DNA of 64,000 nt. Origin: Flavobacteriaceae bacterium GSB9. GTDB taxonomy: Bacteria > Bacteroidota > Bacteroidia > Flavobacteriales > Flavobacteriaceae. Shown piece after piece: positions 10,501-19,500 of this stretch (its first letter is position 1; each line of letters begins with the position of its first letter). The translations under genes were made by a program, and so were the position numbers. The notes below the pieces were generated by a model, which saw nothing but the letters and a program-made list of their open reading frames with translations, was not told the DNA's origin and did not search any database. The DNA lies in the NCBI GenBank assembly GCA_022749295.1, contig CP062007.1:3464001-3528000 (forward strand), read 5' to 3'.

Positions 10501-12390
10501 CAATCTTATAATTTCTATAGCCAGGGAACCGATAATAAATGGAGCGCCGAAGCACTTGCTGTCAATAAAGACAATGGTTATACAGATTATGTAAATAGAG
10601 AAGGAACCGGTGGCGGATCATCATATTGGAATGCTACAGTAGTTATTAAATCTACTAACATTACTATAGAGGATATTATTCTTGAGAACTCCTTTAATCA
10701 ATATATTTCTTTAAAAGAATCGCAAGATGTAGTTGAAGCTAAAGATCCATCAAAATTACCAACACGACCTACCGATTACGGCAATACCGATGTGCAAAAT
10801 AGAGCTGCAGGTTATGTTACTCAAGCCGCAGCCATAGGCGTTGCTTCTAGTGCCGATAAAGTAATTTTGAATAATTGCCGAGTAATTGGACGTCAAGACT
10901 CATTTTATGGAGCAGCTCCTGCAAGAGTTGTTGTATACAAAGGAGCAATGATGGGAGCCGTTGATTATATATTTGGAGCAATGACGGCGGTTTTCTATAA
11001 AACCAAATTTGTTTTAAATACCAGTGATGCAAGTAATGATGCTGCCTATATTACAGCAGCACAACAGTCCGGCGGAAGAGGTTATTTAATGTATGAAGGT
11101 CATGTAGTATCTCCAATTCCTGGAGTAGAAACAGCCTCTACTAATGGTTCTAAACCTGGTTATTTTGGACGACCATGGGCACCTAATACAAGTGAAGTCG
11201 TATTTTATAATACAACTATAGATGAATCAACCTATCCTGGCAATGAAGGGGAATCGTTAATTAATCCTGTAGGTTGGACAAGTTCATTGGGAGGAGAGTC
11301 TCCGTTTATGTATGAATATGGAACCATTGAAGAGTCTGGAGTAGATAATTCTGGCAACCGTGTATCATGGTCTACAGTATTATCGACACCAATTTTAACG
11401 GATGGCACGGAGATTACAACATTCAACTTTACAAAAGGCAACGATGGCTGGGATCCAATCCCAACATTAGATGCCGAAGAGGATTCTGATTATGATGGTG
11501 TACTAGATACTGATGATAACTGTAATTTAGCCTACAACCCTAATCAAGAAGACTTTGATAATGATGGTATTGGTGATACTTGTGATGATAGTGATGGAGA
11601 TGGTTTTCTTGATAGTGAGGACGATTGTCCTAATTCTCCAGAAGGTGCCACAGTAAATGTTTTTGGTTGTGAGGTTTTTGAACTTCCGAATAACAATTTC
11701 AGCATAACAGCAAATTCTGTCAGTTGTCAGGGACAAAATGATGGATGGATTAATATTACTTCCCAAAATACAGATTATACGTTTAACGTATCTGTGAACG
11801 GAGGAGCGGCATCTGCCTTTTCATCATCTACTACTATTGAAGGGTTAAGTGCTGGAAGTTATGAAGTTTGTATAACCATTGATGGTAGAGATAATTATGA
11901 GCAATGTTTTAACGTGACTGTCGAGGGGCCAACTAATTTCGAAGTGTCGTCTAAAGTAGGCCGAGCAGAAAATAAAGTGACGATATCATTATCTGGTGCT
12001 GATAGTTATAACATTAACCATAACGGTCAGGTAATAACAACAAGCCAATCCTCAATTGTTATTGATTTGGTTTCAGGTCAGAACAATTTGGAGATTTCTA
12101 CAGACTCCGCTTGTCAAGGTAAGCATTCAGAAAGCATATTTTTATCTGAAGAAGTGCTAGTTTATCCTAACCCAACTGCAGGTAACCTTCAGGTTTATGT
12201 TAACGGTAACGATTCAAGGGTTGAGGTTTCGGTGTTTGATATCCAAGGTAGGCATTATATGGTCTCAAGCAAAGATCTATCCTTAACCAGAACTTTAGAC
12301 CTTGATTTGTCAAATTTAGGAGATGGTTTGTATTACCTTCAATTAAATGGAGATACTGTTAGAAAATCAATTAAAATCGTTAAAAAATAA
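7513..12390 (+). CDS. Giant secreted CE8 pectin methylesterase with T9SS tail
   Basis: Removes methyl esters from homogalacturonan outside the cell, preparing it for pectate lyases. The 1625-residue protein has a signal peptide (ending AFLAQGQ) and a long run of beta-sandwich modules (about 25-900) that I cannot name, including two similar segments beginning VYNLGDGSTFENDGVQW and VWDFGAQQFDP. The CE8 beta-helix spans about 905-1290. Catalytic motifs are intact: GRQDSF with Asp1129, GAVDYIFG with Asp1151 and GRPW with Arg1220. Thrombospondin type-3-like calcium repeats follow (about 1322-1385; DDNCNLAYNPNQEDFDNDGIGD), then an SprB-like beta domain and a Por tail (YPNPTAG, from about 1550). A typical CE8 is 300-400 residues, so most of this protein is accessory, probably carbohydrate-binding. 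Probably cotranscribed with the lipoprotein gene 6 bp downstream. Confidence 0.95.
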   Translation: MRKLSFVFMIPLLLFAFLAQGQTTTLADTASSITWVLDEGSAAQSADYLAGTESYFEPTGASVTDGANLIFYTGGDPAGTRTANGGLFTCWETNGKIDTAGPESAVDFVFEPVSGLTFTPTLITLDAQRFGTGNGKLDIEWVNENGTTSVVTAQATARDSDGNYSSLSYDLSGLGITAGAGASTLKVYLYSLQEAKQFGLANVHVEGVLNGEIVLPTVYNLGDGSTFENDGVQWNPVLTTTSPDGKLRTQASTTLFHSTQYGVAIRDGNVMEVDVDGTLSTVRFYGSRFSAGTMSGGISPGGNELGVFDVDMDAYPDMEDRTGYYEFTYRGGPRTLYFTFSGNVAYTPAIEVTNQTVVFPKTDVWDFGAQQFDPVLYNNMLDEAKINAWYDGVTPGTSGTNLPTNWTEGALSWTSSSSTSDRLRTSNTNLTRWDENLGTSNPDYTGRIYSNSRSDSRYFTITLAEDDELTVALLSQDGTADNIQFQYVADSSIQDDIISVGTELVEFKFVAKAAGDYKLFSPNDKMSVYRFSRKDAEYVTLSGNVDETNAPGIPDGYAINFTNEAGKTFSAVVNNGTYSIDLPYDYTYTLSLENANGYLIGNGLTLNVTEETTNYDIQVLLVTLYSVSGNITGLPDLTNLELTFTPDPDANKIYNPIITINETASTYSVELEADVEYTISAEGVNDYEILNNTITITGNQTADIVFTPKPLYDITINTPDLNATQRALVGLTFTNLNEEGYSYSFTDIDAVALRDGVYSISYDGGLDEYPLEMALTSNLTVNGANVTKDLKFDPVTEWVFRDRNISGATAYKGLLFTGAVNVRGGNGDLNAGAGATIAIPVKPGDKVILTDYYVSNYSIEGGPTIENTSQSTSVNVVGEYIYQGTTDGYVNVAIGGTTYFVSIKTVSIAPYRSVITVGEDKDYQTINGALNEVARMDRPNDEQVTIMIDPGNYEEMLVIENPNIHLKNAASIPSIGLLNKGVDIEDGAVRITSYYGQSYNFYSQGTDNKWSAEALAVNKDNGYTDYVNREGTGGGSSYWNATVVIKSTNITIEDIILENSFNQYISLKESQDVVEAKDPSKLPTRPTDYGNTDVQNRAAGYVTQAAAIGVASSADKVILNNCRVIGRQDSFYGAAPARVVVYKGAMMGAVDYIFGAMTAVFYKTKFVLNTSDASNDAAYITAAQQSGGRGYLMYEGHVVSPIPGVETASTNGSKPGYFGRPWAPNTSEVVFYNTTIDESTYPGNEGESLINPVGWTSSLGGESPFMYEYGTIEESGVDNSGNRVSWSTVLSTPILTDGTEITTFNFTKGNDGWDPIPTLDAEEDSDYDGVLDTDDNCNLAYNPNQEDFDNDGIGDTCDDSDGDGFLDSEDDCPNSPEGATVNVFGCEVFELPNNNFSITANSVSCQGQNDGWINITSQNTDYTFNVSVNGGAASAFSSSTTIEGLSAGSYEVCITIDGRDNYEQCFNVTVEGPTNFEVSSKVGRAENKVTISLSGADSYNINHNGQVITTSQSSIVIDLVSGQNNLEISTDSACQGKHSESIFLSEEVLVYPNPTAGNLQVYVNGNDSRVEVSVFDIQGRHYMVSSKDLSLTRTLDLDLSNLGDGLYYLQLNGDTVRKSIKIVKK

Positions 12391-12396
12391 TCAATT

Positions 12397-13125
12397 ATGA
12401 AAACCACAAAATATATATTAAAATTCAGAACGCTTTTGGTTTTTGTAACCAGTGCCCTAATAATTGCGTGCTCAAGTGATGACGAGAATGGACAAGGTCC
12501 TACATTTGACACTACTCCTGGGAATGCAGTTTTGACCCTTCCTTTAAATGACGAACCATGTGAGATAGGAGAACTCAGAGACAATAAAGCGAGAGTGCTG
12601 TTTACATGGAACGCCTCTGAAGCAACCGAAAAATATGATTTAGAAATCATCAATTTAGTAACAGGTGAGACTATAAATAGACTCAATCTAGTTGAAACCA
12701 GTAAAGAGGTGACATTACAGAGAGGTTATTCATATTCATGGAAGATTATTTCCAAAAACTCAGGAGATACAACAACGTTTTCTGATACCTGGAAATTCTA
12801 TGTGTCGGGGGATGGAGAAGCAAATGGCGTTCCCTTTCCTGCAACATTGTTAAGCCCAGCCTCTGGGGTAACCATAACTCCAGTAAAAGGTAATGTTACC
12901 CTCGAATGGGAAAGCTCTGATGCCGATGGTGATGATGTTACTTATACCGTTTTTATTGATACGGTGGATGGTAACCAAGAAGTTCCTGAAAGTCATAAAG
13001 ACATCACTGATAATAGTATTGACGTTGCTGTTGAGTCGGGAACTGTTTATTTCTGGCATATTGAGACCAGTGATGGAGTAAATACGTCAATTAGTGCTAC
13101 TTATACCTTTAAAGTAGCTGATTAA
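12397..13125 (+). CDS. Small surface lipoprotein with two Ig/FnIII-like domains
   Basis: A 242-residue protein with a lipoprotein signal (ALIIAC) followed by SSDDENG, an acidic stretch like those that send Bacteroidota lipoproteins to the cell surface. The rest looks like two beta-sandwich domains, about 40-135 (LFTWNASEATEKYDLEI, YSWKIISKN) and 148-240 (LEWESSDADGDDVTYTVFI, YFWHIETSDG). No catalytic motif was recognised. It begins 6 bp after the CE8 stop and is followed by a strong terminator, so it belongs to the CE8 operon. It could bind pectin at the surface or help anchor the esterase; both roles are inference from context. Confidence 0.85.
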   Translation: MKTTKYILKFRTLLVFVTSALIIACSSDDENGQGPTFDTTPGNAVLTLPLNDEPCEIGELRDNKARVLFTWNASEATEKYDLEIINLVTGETINRLNLVETSKEVTLQRGYSYSWKIISKNSGDTTTFSDTWKFYVSGDGEANGVPFPATLLSPASGVTITPVKGNVTLEWESSDADGDDVTYTVFIDTVDGNQEVPESHKDITDNSIDVAVESGTVYFWHIETSDGVNTSISATYTFKVAD

Positions 13126-13141
13126 TAGCTAATTATTTTTT

Positions 13142-13181
13142 AAAACCCCACTATTTGATACATATCAAATAGTGGGGTTTT
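13142..13181 (+). terminator. Strong intrinsic terminator after the CE8-lipoprotein operon
   Basis: A perfect inverted repeat of 19 bp per arm (13142-13160 and 13163-13181) encloses a tiny loop. The stem contains CCCCAC/GTGGGG and the 3' arm runs into a T tract. It lies 16 bp after the lipoprotein stop. The stem begins with an A tract, so it may work in both directions. Confidence 0.93.
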
Positions 13182-13220
13182 TTGTATCGGTATCTTTGGG
13201 AAAATTAATAGTTAAAACAA

Positions 13221-13264
13221 TTTCATTTTTCAAAAAAGACACCTAAATTAGGCAATCGATTACT
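13221..13264 (+). promoter_or_regulatory. Promoter with ATCGAT operator, upstream of PL10-CE8 gene
   Basis: TTTC (13221-13224), a 19-bp spacer, TAAATTAG (13244-13251; one mismatch to TAnnTTTG), and the palindrome core GCAATCGATTAC (13252-13263). Operator and -7 box overlap by about one base. The leader to the ATG at 13304 is about 45 nt. Confidence 0.7.
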
Positions 13265-13303
13265 CGATATAACAATAAACTCAATTTAACAGGCTATTCA
13301 AAG

Positions 13304-15325
13304 ATGAGATTGTCAAACTATATTCTTGCTATTTTTATAAATATCTATTTTTTTGGAGCGATTGCTGAAGCTCAAGTTCACGATAGGTCATGGCGACGTA
13401 TCGTTCACAAAAACGAAAGTGCTTGGTTTTCTTCTCAAGAAGCAAAAAGAATAGCTAATAACGTTTTGCTTTATCAGCGCGATATTGGGGGCTGGCCAAA
13501 AAACATCCAAATGCATGAGCAACTTTCCGAAAATAAAAAAGCTGAATTGCAGCAACAAAAAAGTAGTGTCTACGATGTCACAACAGATAACGGGGCAACT
13601 ATTCAAGAAATGCGTTTTTTATCTAAAATGTATCGTCAAATACCAGATGAAAAATATAAAGAAGCTTTTTTGAAAGGGCTCGATTATATTTTGGCAGCTC
13701 AATATAAAAATGGTGGCTGGCCCCAGTTTTATCCTTTGCGAGAAGGGTATTATACACATATCACCTACAATGACGATTCCATGGTTAATATTATGAATCT
13801 CCTAAAGGATATTAAGGATAATAATGGTAGCATTTCTATAGAGGTTTCAGATAATCTTCAGAAAAAAATTGAAAGTGCTTTTACTAGAGGGGTTGATTGT
13901 ATCTTAAAGACACAATACAAACAAAATGGCGTTTTAACAGCCTGGTGCGCTCAGCATGACGAGAAAACATTAGCGCCAGCAAAAGCAAGAAGTTACGAGC
14001 TGCCCTCATTAAGCGGAAAAGAATCAGCGGGCATTGTTTTGTTGCTCATGTCAATTGAAAATCCCACTGAAGCTATTAAAAATTCAATAACTAAAGCAGT
14101 TGAATGGTTTGAAAATGTAAAAATTAAGGGAATCAAACAGGAATATATTTTCAATGACCAAGGAGGGTTTGTTGACAAGAAGGTTGTTAAAGATAGTAAT
14201 GCCAAACCACTTTGGGCTAGGTTTATGGAGTTGGATGATAATACCCCATTTTTTTGTGATAGAGATGGTATAAAAAAAACTACAATGGCCGAGATTGGCT
14301 TGGAACGTAGGCGCGGCTATGCTTGGTACACAGACGATCCGCAGCAGGTCTTGGATTTTTATCCGAAATGGAAAGAGAAATATAAAAAACGCGTATCAAA
14401 TAAAAAACCAAATGATGAGTATAATATGGTTGTCGCCAAAGATGGAAGTGGCGATTTTATGACTATTCAAGATGCTATAAATGCCTCTAAGTCTTTTCCT
14501 TACCAGCGTGTTATAATCAATGTTAAAGATGGTGTATATAATGAAAAGGTACATGTTTACTCATGGAATACTCACGTTTCGCTCATTGGTGAAAGCAAAG
14601 ACAAAACCATCATTGTATATGACGATTTCTTCAAAAAAATAAATTTGGGAAGAAACAGTACGTTCCACACTTCGACGGTTTTGGTTGAGGGTGATGATTT
14701 TATGGCCAAAAACCTTACCATAAAAAATGTTTCGGGGCCTGTGGGCCAAGCAGTAGCGCTTTCGGTAAGTGCAAACCGTTGTTATTTTGAAAATTGTGCA
14801 CTAATAGGATATCAAGATACGCTTTACACAGAAGGCGAAGGGTTTAAGCAATATTTTAAAGACTGTCATATCGAGGGCGCTGTTGATTTTATTTTTGGGG
14901 GAGCAACGGTGTTGTTTGAAAATTGCAGGCTTCACAGTAAATCAGACTCTTATATTACAGCTGCTTCGACACCTAAAGGGCAAGAATTTGGTTACGTGTT
15001 TAAAAACTGTAAGCTTACCGCCGAAGAAAATGTAAAAAATGTTTATTTGGGGAGGCCTTGGCGGTTTAATGCCAAGACAGTTTTTATCAATTGTGAGATG
15101 GGAAGTCATATACGTCCCGAAGGTTGGCATAATTGGGGTAAAAAAGAAGCTGAGACACAGACTTACTATGCCGAATACAATTGTTCTGGAAAAGGTTATC
15201 AACCAGAAAAACGCGTGTTATGGTCGCATCAATTAAAAAAGCGTGAGGCAAAAAAGTATACTAAAAGAAATATTTTAACAAATCAAAACAATAAAACTAA
15301 ACTAAATTGGTATGAACGTTTTTAA
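13304..15325 (+). CDS. PL10 pectate lyase - CE8 pectin methylesterase fusion
   Basis: A 673-residue bifunctional enzyme that can demethylate and cut homogalacturonan. The signal peptide ends near IAEAQ. The PL10 (alpha/alpha)3-type lyase domain covers about 30-360 (NNVLLYQRDIGGWPKN, QYKNGGWPQFYP, HITYNDDSM, RSYELPSLSGKESAG, RRGYAWYTDDP). The CE8 beta-helix covers about 378-655 with intact GYQDTLY (Asp505), GAVDFIFGGA (Asp528) and LGRPWR (Arg584). The last 25 residues are basic and unstructured, without a T9SS tail, so it is probably periplasmic or exported by another route. It overlaps the CE12 gene by 14 bp, which implies translational coupling. It has its own operator-bearing promoter. Confidence 0.95.
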   Translation: MRLSNYILAIFINIYFFGAIAEAQVHDRSWRRIVHKNESAWFSSQEAKRIANNVLLYQRDIGGWPKNIQMHEQLSENKKAELQQQKSSVYDVTTDNGATIQEMRFLSKMYRQIPDEKYKEAFLKGLDYILAAQYKNGGWPQFYPLREGYYTHITYNDDSMVNIMNLLKDIKDNNGSISIEVSDNLQKKIESAFTRGVDCILKTQYKQNGVLTAWCAQHDEKTLAPAKARSYELPSLSGKESAGIVLLLMSIENPTEAIKNSITKAVEWFENVKIKGIKQEYIFNDQGGFVDKKVVKDSNAKPLWARFMELDDNTPFFCDRDGIKKTTMAEIGLERRRGYAWYTDDPQQVLDFYPKWKEKYKKRVSNKKPNDEYNMVVAKDGSGDFMTIQDAINASKSFPYQRVIINVKDGVYNEKVHVYSWNTHVSLIGESKDKTIIVYDDFFKKINLGRNSTFHTSTVLVEGDDFMAKNLTIKNVSGPVGQAVALSVSANRCYFENCALIGYQDTLYTEGEGFKQYFKDCHIEGAVDFIFGGATVLFENCRLHSKSDSYITAASTPKGQEFGYVFKNCKLTAEENVKNVYLGRPWRFNAKTVFINCEMGSHIRPEGWHNWGKKEAETQTYYAEYNCSGKGYQPEKRVLWSHQLKKREAKKYTKRNILTNQNNKTKLNWYERF

Positions 15326-16094
15326 AACCATTTCATTTTTAATTTTAATTGCATTGTTTAGCTGTAATAATCAGGCCGAGCAAAAGCAGGCAGCCGAGAA
15401 AGAAACCGCAAATAAGCCGTTCACTATTTATTTAATTGGAGATTCTACAATGGCCAATAAAAAGAATCCTGAAAATAACCCAGAACACGGTTGGGGACAG
15501 GTCTTGCCTCAGTATTTTAAAGAACACGTCACCATAGATAATAGGGCAAAAAATGGGCGTAGTAGTAGGAGTTTTATAGGTGAAGGGCGTTGGGATTCCA
15601 TTTTAAAAACGCTTGAGAAGAGCGATTACGTGTTTATTCAGTTTGGACATAATGATCAAAAGTTTAAATCTCCGGACCGTTATACCAATCCGCATGTAAC
15701 ATACAGACATAATCTTATTAGGTTTGTTGAAGAAACAAGAGAAAAAGGGGCGACACCTGTGCTTTTTTCATCTATAGTGAGACGAAATTTTAATGAGCAC
15801 GGCACGCTAATAGATACACACGGCGAATACCCTTTGGAAACTAGGCTGGTAGCCATGGAGTATGATGTGCCGTTTATTGATTTACAATATTTCACTGAAA
15901 ACTTAGAAGAGTCCTACGGTGTTGAGGGTTCTAAAAAACTACACCTACATTTCGAGGAAGGAGAACACCCTTATTATAAAAAAGGAAAACAAGATAATAC
16001 ACATTTATCCGAACTCGGAGCTAATGAGGTGGCTAAGCTTGCTTTGGCCGAACTAAGAAAGAGAGAGCCAAGATTAATCAATAGTATAAAATGA
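15312..16094 (+). CDS. CE12-type pectin/rhamnogalacturonan acetylesterase (SGNH lipoprotein)
   Basis: Removes acetyl groups from pectin. The 260-residue protein has a lipoprotein signal (LIALFSC) and the SGNH blocks of family CE12: IYLIGDSTM (nucleophile Ser45), NGRSSRSF, VFIQFGHNDQK and a C-terminal DNTHLSELGA (Asp228/His231). The ATG at 15312 lies inside the end of the PL10-CE8 frame, so the two proteins are made from one message. Together they remove methyl and acetyl groups and cleave the backbone. Whether the natural substrate is homogalacturonan or rhamnogalacturonan I cannot be read from sequence. Confidence 0.93.
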   Translation: MNVFKTISFLILIALFSCNNQAEQKQAAEKETANKPFTIYLIGDSTMANKKNPENNPEHGWGQVLPQYFKEHVTIDNRAKNGRSSRSFIGEGRWDSILKTLEKSDYVFIQFGHNDQKFKSPDRYTNPHVTYRHNLIRFVEETREKGATPVLFSSIVRRNFNEHGTLIDTHGEYPLETRLVAMEYDVPFIDLQYFTENLEESYGVEGSKKLHLHFEEGEHPYYKKGKQDNTHLSELGANEVAKLALAELRKREPRLINSIK

Positions 16095-16289
16095 ATATTT
16101 TTTAGGTAAACCTCTGTAGGGCGTTTTGTATGTTTTTTTAGAGGGTAAAAAAAATGCTTTATGTGTTTTTCAAAAAAATAGTTAAATTCATTGTTTTTAA
16201 TTAAAAATAATAGCTAAAAATATGTATACTTAAAAAAATAGCAGGAAAAAAATTAAATTCTGTTAATGCCATAAAATACATATTAATGT
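16095..16289. other. AT-rich spacer upstream of the second SusC promoter
   Basis: No coding frame, RNA gene or clear terminator is visible. The region is rich in A and T runs. Together with the leader to 16570 it makes a gap of about 475 bp between CE12 and SusC that holds only the promoter, the operator and a weak hairpin. Confidence 0.5.
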
Positions 16290-16332
16290 TTTGTTAATAT
16301 TTTAAATTTTTTTATCATTGTAATCGATTGCA
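16290..16332 (+). promoter_or_regulatory. Promoter with ATCGAT operator, upstream of the main pectin susC operon
   Basis: TTTG (16290-16293), a 19-bp spacer, TATCATTG (16313-16320; one mismatch to TAnnTTTG), and the palindrome TGTAATCGATTGCA (16319-16332), identical to the copy at 7289. The transcript would have a leader of about 240 nt before the ATG at 16571. Confidence 0.72.
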
Positions 16333-16334
16333 AT

Positions 16335-16367
16335 AAAGGAAAGGATTATTTTAAGACTTTTTCCTTT
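16335..16367 (+). other. Possible leader hairpin followed by a T tract
   Basis: AAAGGAAA (16335-16342) can pair with TTTCCTTT (16360-16367), and the 3' arm runs on into T residues. It lies at the very start of the predicted susC transcript. The stem is A/U-rich and the loop is long (17 nt), so it may be chance. Confidence 0.3.
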
Positions 16368-16570
16368 TTTATTTAAATGAATTGCAGTGTTTTATGTTCT
16401 TAATTAAGTGTAGTGGAATTGGGTTTAATACTGGAAATCAATACCTAAGTTTCTAATACATGCCAAAAATAAATTTACTACCTCTAACTTTAAAACAATA
16501 TGCCTATGACAGATTAAAACTCAAACTCAATTCAAAAAAACTTACAAAAAGACAAACTAAACTAATAAGT

Positions 16571-19500
16571 ATGAAAACAAAAAATAATTTTAAGTATTAC
16601 TTTTTATTATTGGCACTGATGCTGTGCGTGCCAATATATGCCCAAAATACAGTGAATGTGTCCGGTACGGTTACAGATGAAGCGGGGGTGCCGTTACCAG
16701 GCGTTTCAATTATCATAAAAAACAGTTCTACGGGAACGACCACAGATTTTGATGGAAATTATTTAATTAGAACAGCGCCTAATGATATTTTAGTTTATAG
16801 CTATTTAGGATACAAAAAACAAGAAATTCCTGTTAACGGAAGGTCTCCAATAGACGTGACCATGGTTGAGGAAGCGGGCGTTTTAGATGAGGTTGTAGTA
16901 ATAGGTTACGGTAGTACAACAAGGCGAGATGTTACTGGAGCTATTGCCTCAGTTACAGGTGAAAAGATTGCAGGTGTACCTGTACCAGATGCCGCTCAAG
17001 CACTTCAAGGTAAATTACCAGGTGTTCGGGTTACAACACAAGATGGACGCCCAGGTGCCGATATTGCAATTAGAGTACGTGGTGGTGGTTCAATTACACA
17101 AAGTAATCAACCGCTTTTCATCGTTGATGGGTTTCCGGTAAATACCATTAGTAATATTCCAGGTAACCAAATTAAAAGTATAGATGTTTTAAAGGATGCA
17201 TCTTCTACAGCAATTTATGGTGCTCGTGGAGCTAACGGTGTTATCATTGTTACGACTAAAAATGGTGTTGCTGGAAAGACTAAGGTTACTTACGATGGAT
17301 ACACACAGTTTAGTGTTATACCAGAATATATTCCTGTTATGGATGGTTACGATTACATTGCTTATAACTGGGGCTATGCAGAGGCTATTGGTTCAAACTA
17401 TAGCGAGGCATGGGAAAAATTATGGGCGATTGGAGATTATCAAGGAAGCAATGACGCAGGAATAGATTATTATAGAAATGTAGAAAGTCGTGATTATACT
17501 AAAGAATTATATAATAGTGCTTTTTCGCACAATCATAACTTTAGTGTTTCTGGAGGAACTGAAGATACAAAATACTTAATATCAGCCAACCATCTAGATC
17601 AAGAAGGAAACAAAGTGGGGTCTTTTTACGAAAGAACAAACGCACAATTCAGATTGGATCAAAATTTGGGAGAAAAGTTAAAGCTATCTATTAATACACG
17701 TTTTCGTCAAGTTAAAAGAGGTGATAATGGAGGAAATTCAACCGCATATTATTTCCGTCCTATTAACTCCTCAGATATTTTAGGAGAACAGGATATAACG
17801 ATTAATACACAATTAGGTGATTACATTGGTATTTTACAAGATAGATATAGTCCTGTTGCCATTGCCAATGATACAGAGAACGACAGAGTCAGTCGTGGTT
17901 TAGTGGCTAACACATCGCTAGGGTGGGATGTTATACCTGGTCTTACTGCCAAGACCGACCTAAGTTTAGCGTTAAGTTGGGACAACAATAAATCATGGAC
18001 AGGGCCTACGGCTAGTAATTATTTGGATAATGAAGGAAATCCAACCTTTGGCGGGGATGCAAATGTAAGTCAAGGTCAAGGATGGAACTACCGATGGGTG
18101 AATACTTTAAATTACGAAGTTCAAGGGTTAGGAGAGGATCATAAAGTTAGTGCGTTAGCTGGTTATGAGGTAGCCGATTCTGGTTCTGAGTCTGTGTCTG
18201 TATCAGGAGAGCAGTACCCTGTTTCCTTCAATGCAGAGCGTGCTTGGAACAATATGAATTCCTATAATAGGGTGGAAGGCTCTGAATTATTTTCGTTAAA
18301 TACAAGTGGTGGAGTACCAAATCGCCTTCAATCTATATTTGGTCGTCTTAATTATGGATACAAAGGCAAGTATTTATTAACGGGAACATTTCGTGCAGAT
18401 GGTTCTTCGAAATTTGCATTAGGTAATCAGTGGGGGTATTTTCCGGCAGGTGCAATCGCATGGAGAGCGTCTGATGAAGACTTCCTTAATGACGTGAGTT
18501 GGATAGATGATTTGAAAGTTCGTTTTTCTTATGGTTCAGTGGGTAATGATGGCATTAGTGCTGAATTATGGAAACAAAGCTGGTCTCCAACAACGGTGAG
18601 ATGGTCATTGAACGATGTAAGACAACAAGGCTACGTTCCAGGTTCATTACTTGCTAACCCAGATTTAAAATGGGAAACAACTATTACAAGAAACTTAGGT
18701 GTGGATTTCCAGTTATTTGGAGGTAAATTAAGTGGTACTGTTGAAGTTTATAAAAATACCGTTAAAGATTTACTCCTAGTAACGCCAACATCTCCATTGA
18801 GTGGATTTGCGTTTACAATGGATAACATTGGTCAAACAAGTAACAAGGGTATAGAATTGTCTTTGAATACGGATGTTGTGAGATCTGAAGATTTTAATTT
18901 GTTGGCAAGCTTTAACATAAATATCAATAAAGGAAATGTCGATAAGTTAGATGAAAGTGTAAACGGAACTTATAGTTCTGGTTTTGGTGGGGTATACTTC
19001 TACCCAAGAAATGATTATTTCTTAGAGGAAGGAAAACCCGTAGGGTTAATGCGTGGATTTGTTCATGATGGGTGGTATACCACAGATGATTTTGATTATG
19101 ATTCAGCTAATCAAACTTATACAACGAAAGAGGGGGTGCCATCTTATCAAGCTGGTGTTCTTGGTACAGTTTATGGTACTAGAGATAACAAGCCAAGTGG
19201 TCAATCCGAATATCCTGGCGTTCAAAAGCTGAAAGATCTTAATGGAGATGGTGTTATTAATGATGAGGACATCACAGTTATTGGTGATGCCAACCCGGCC
19301 CACACAGGTGGTTTTAGTCTGAATGGTAACTATAAGGCTTTCGATTTTACCTTTGATTTCACGTGGAGTGTTGGCAATGATATTTATAATGCTAACCATG
19401 TCAACGCTTACTTGGGAAGCAAGGAGCAAGGCTTGTATAGAAACAGGTTACAAGAGCTTGCTGGACACTACAAAATTTACGATATTGTAAACGGACAATT

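Noticed and set aside
16460-16570. Extended SusC start at ATG 16460
   Set aside because: It would add 37 basic residues before a normal signal peptide; ATG 16571 begins directly on it.
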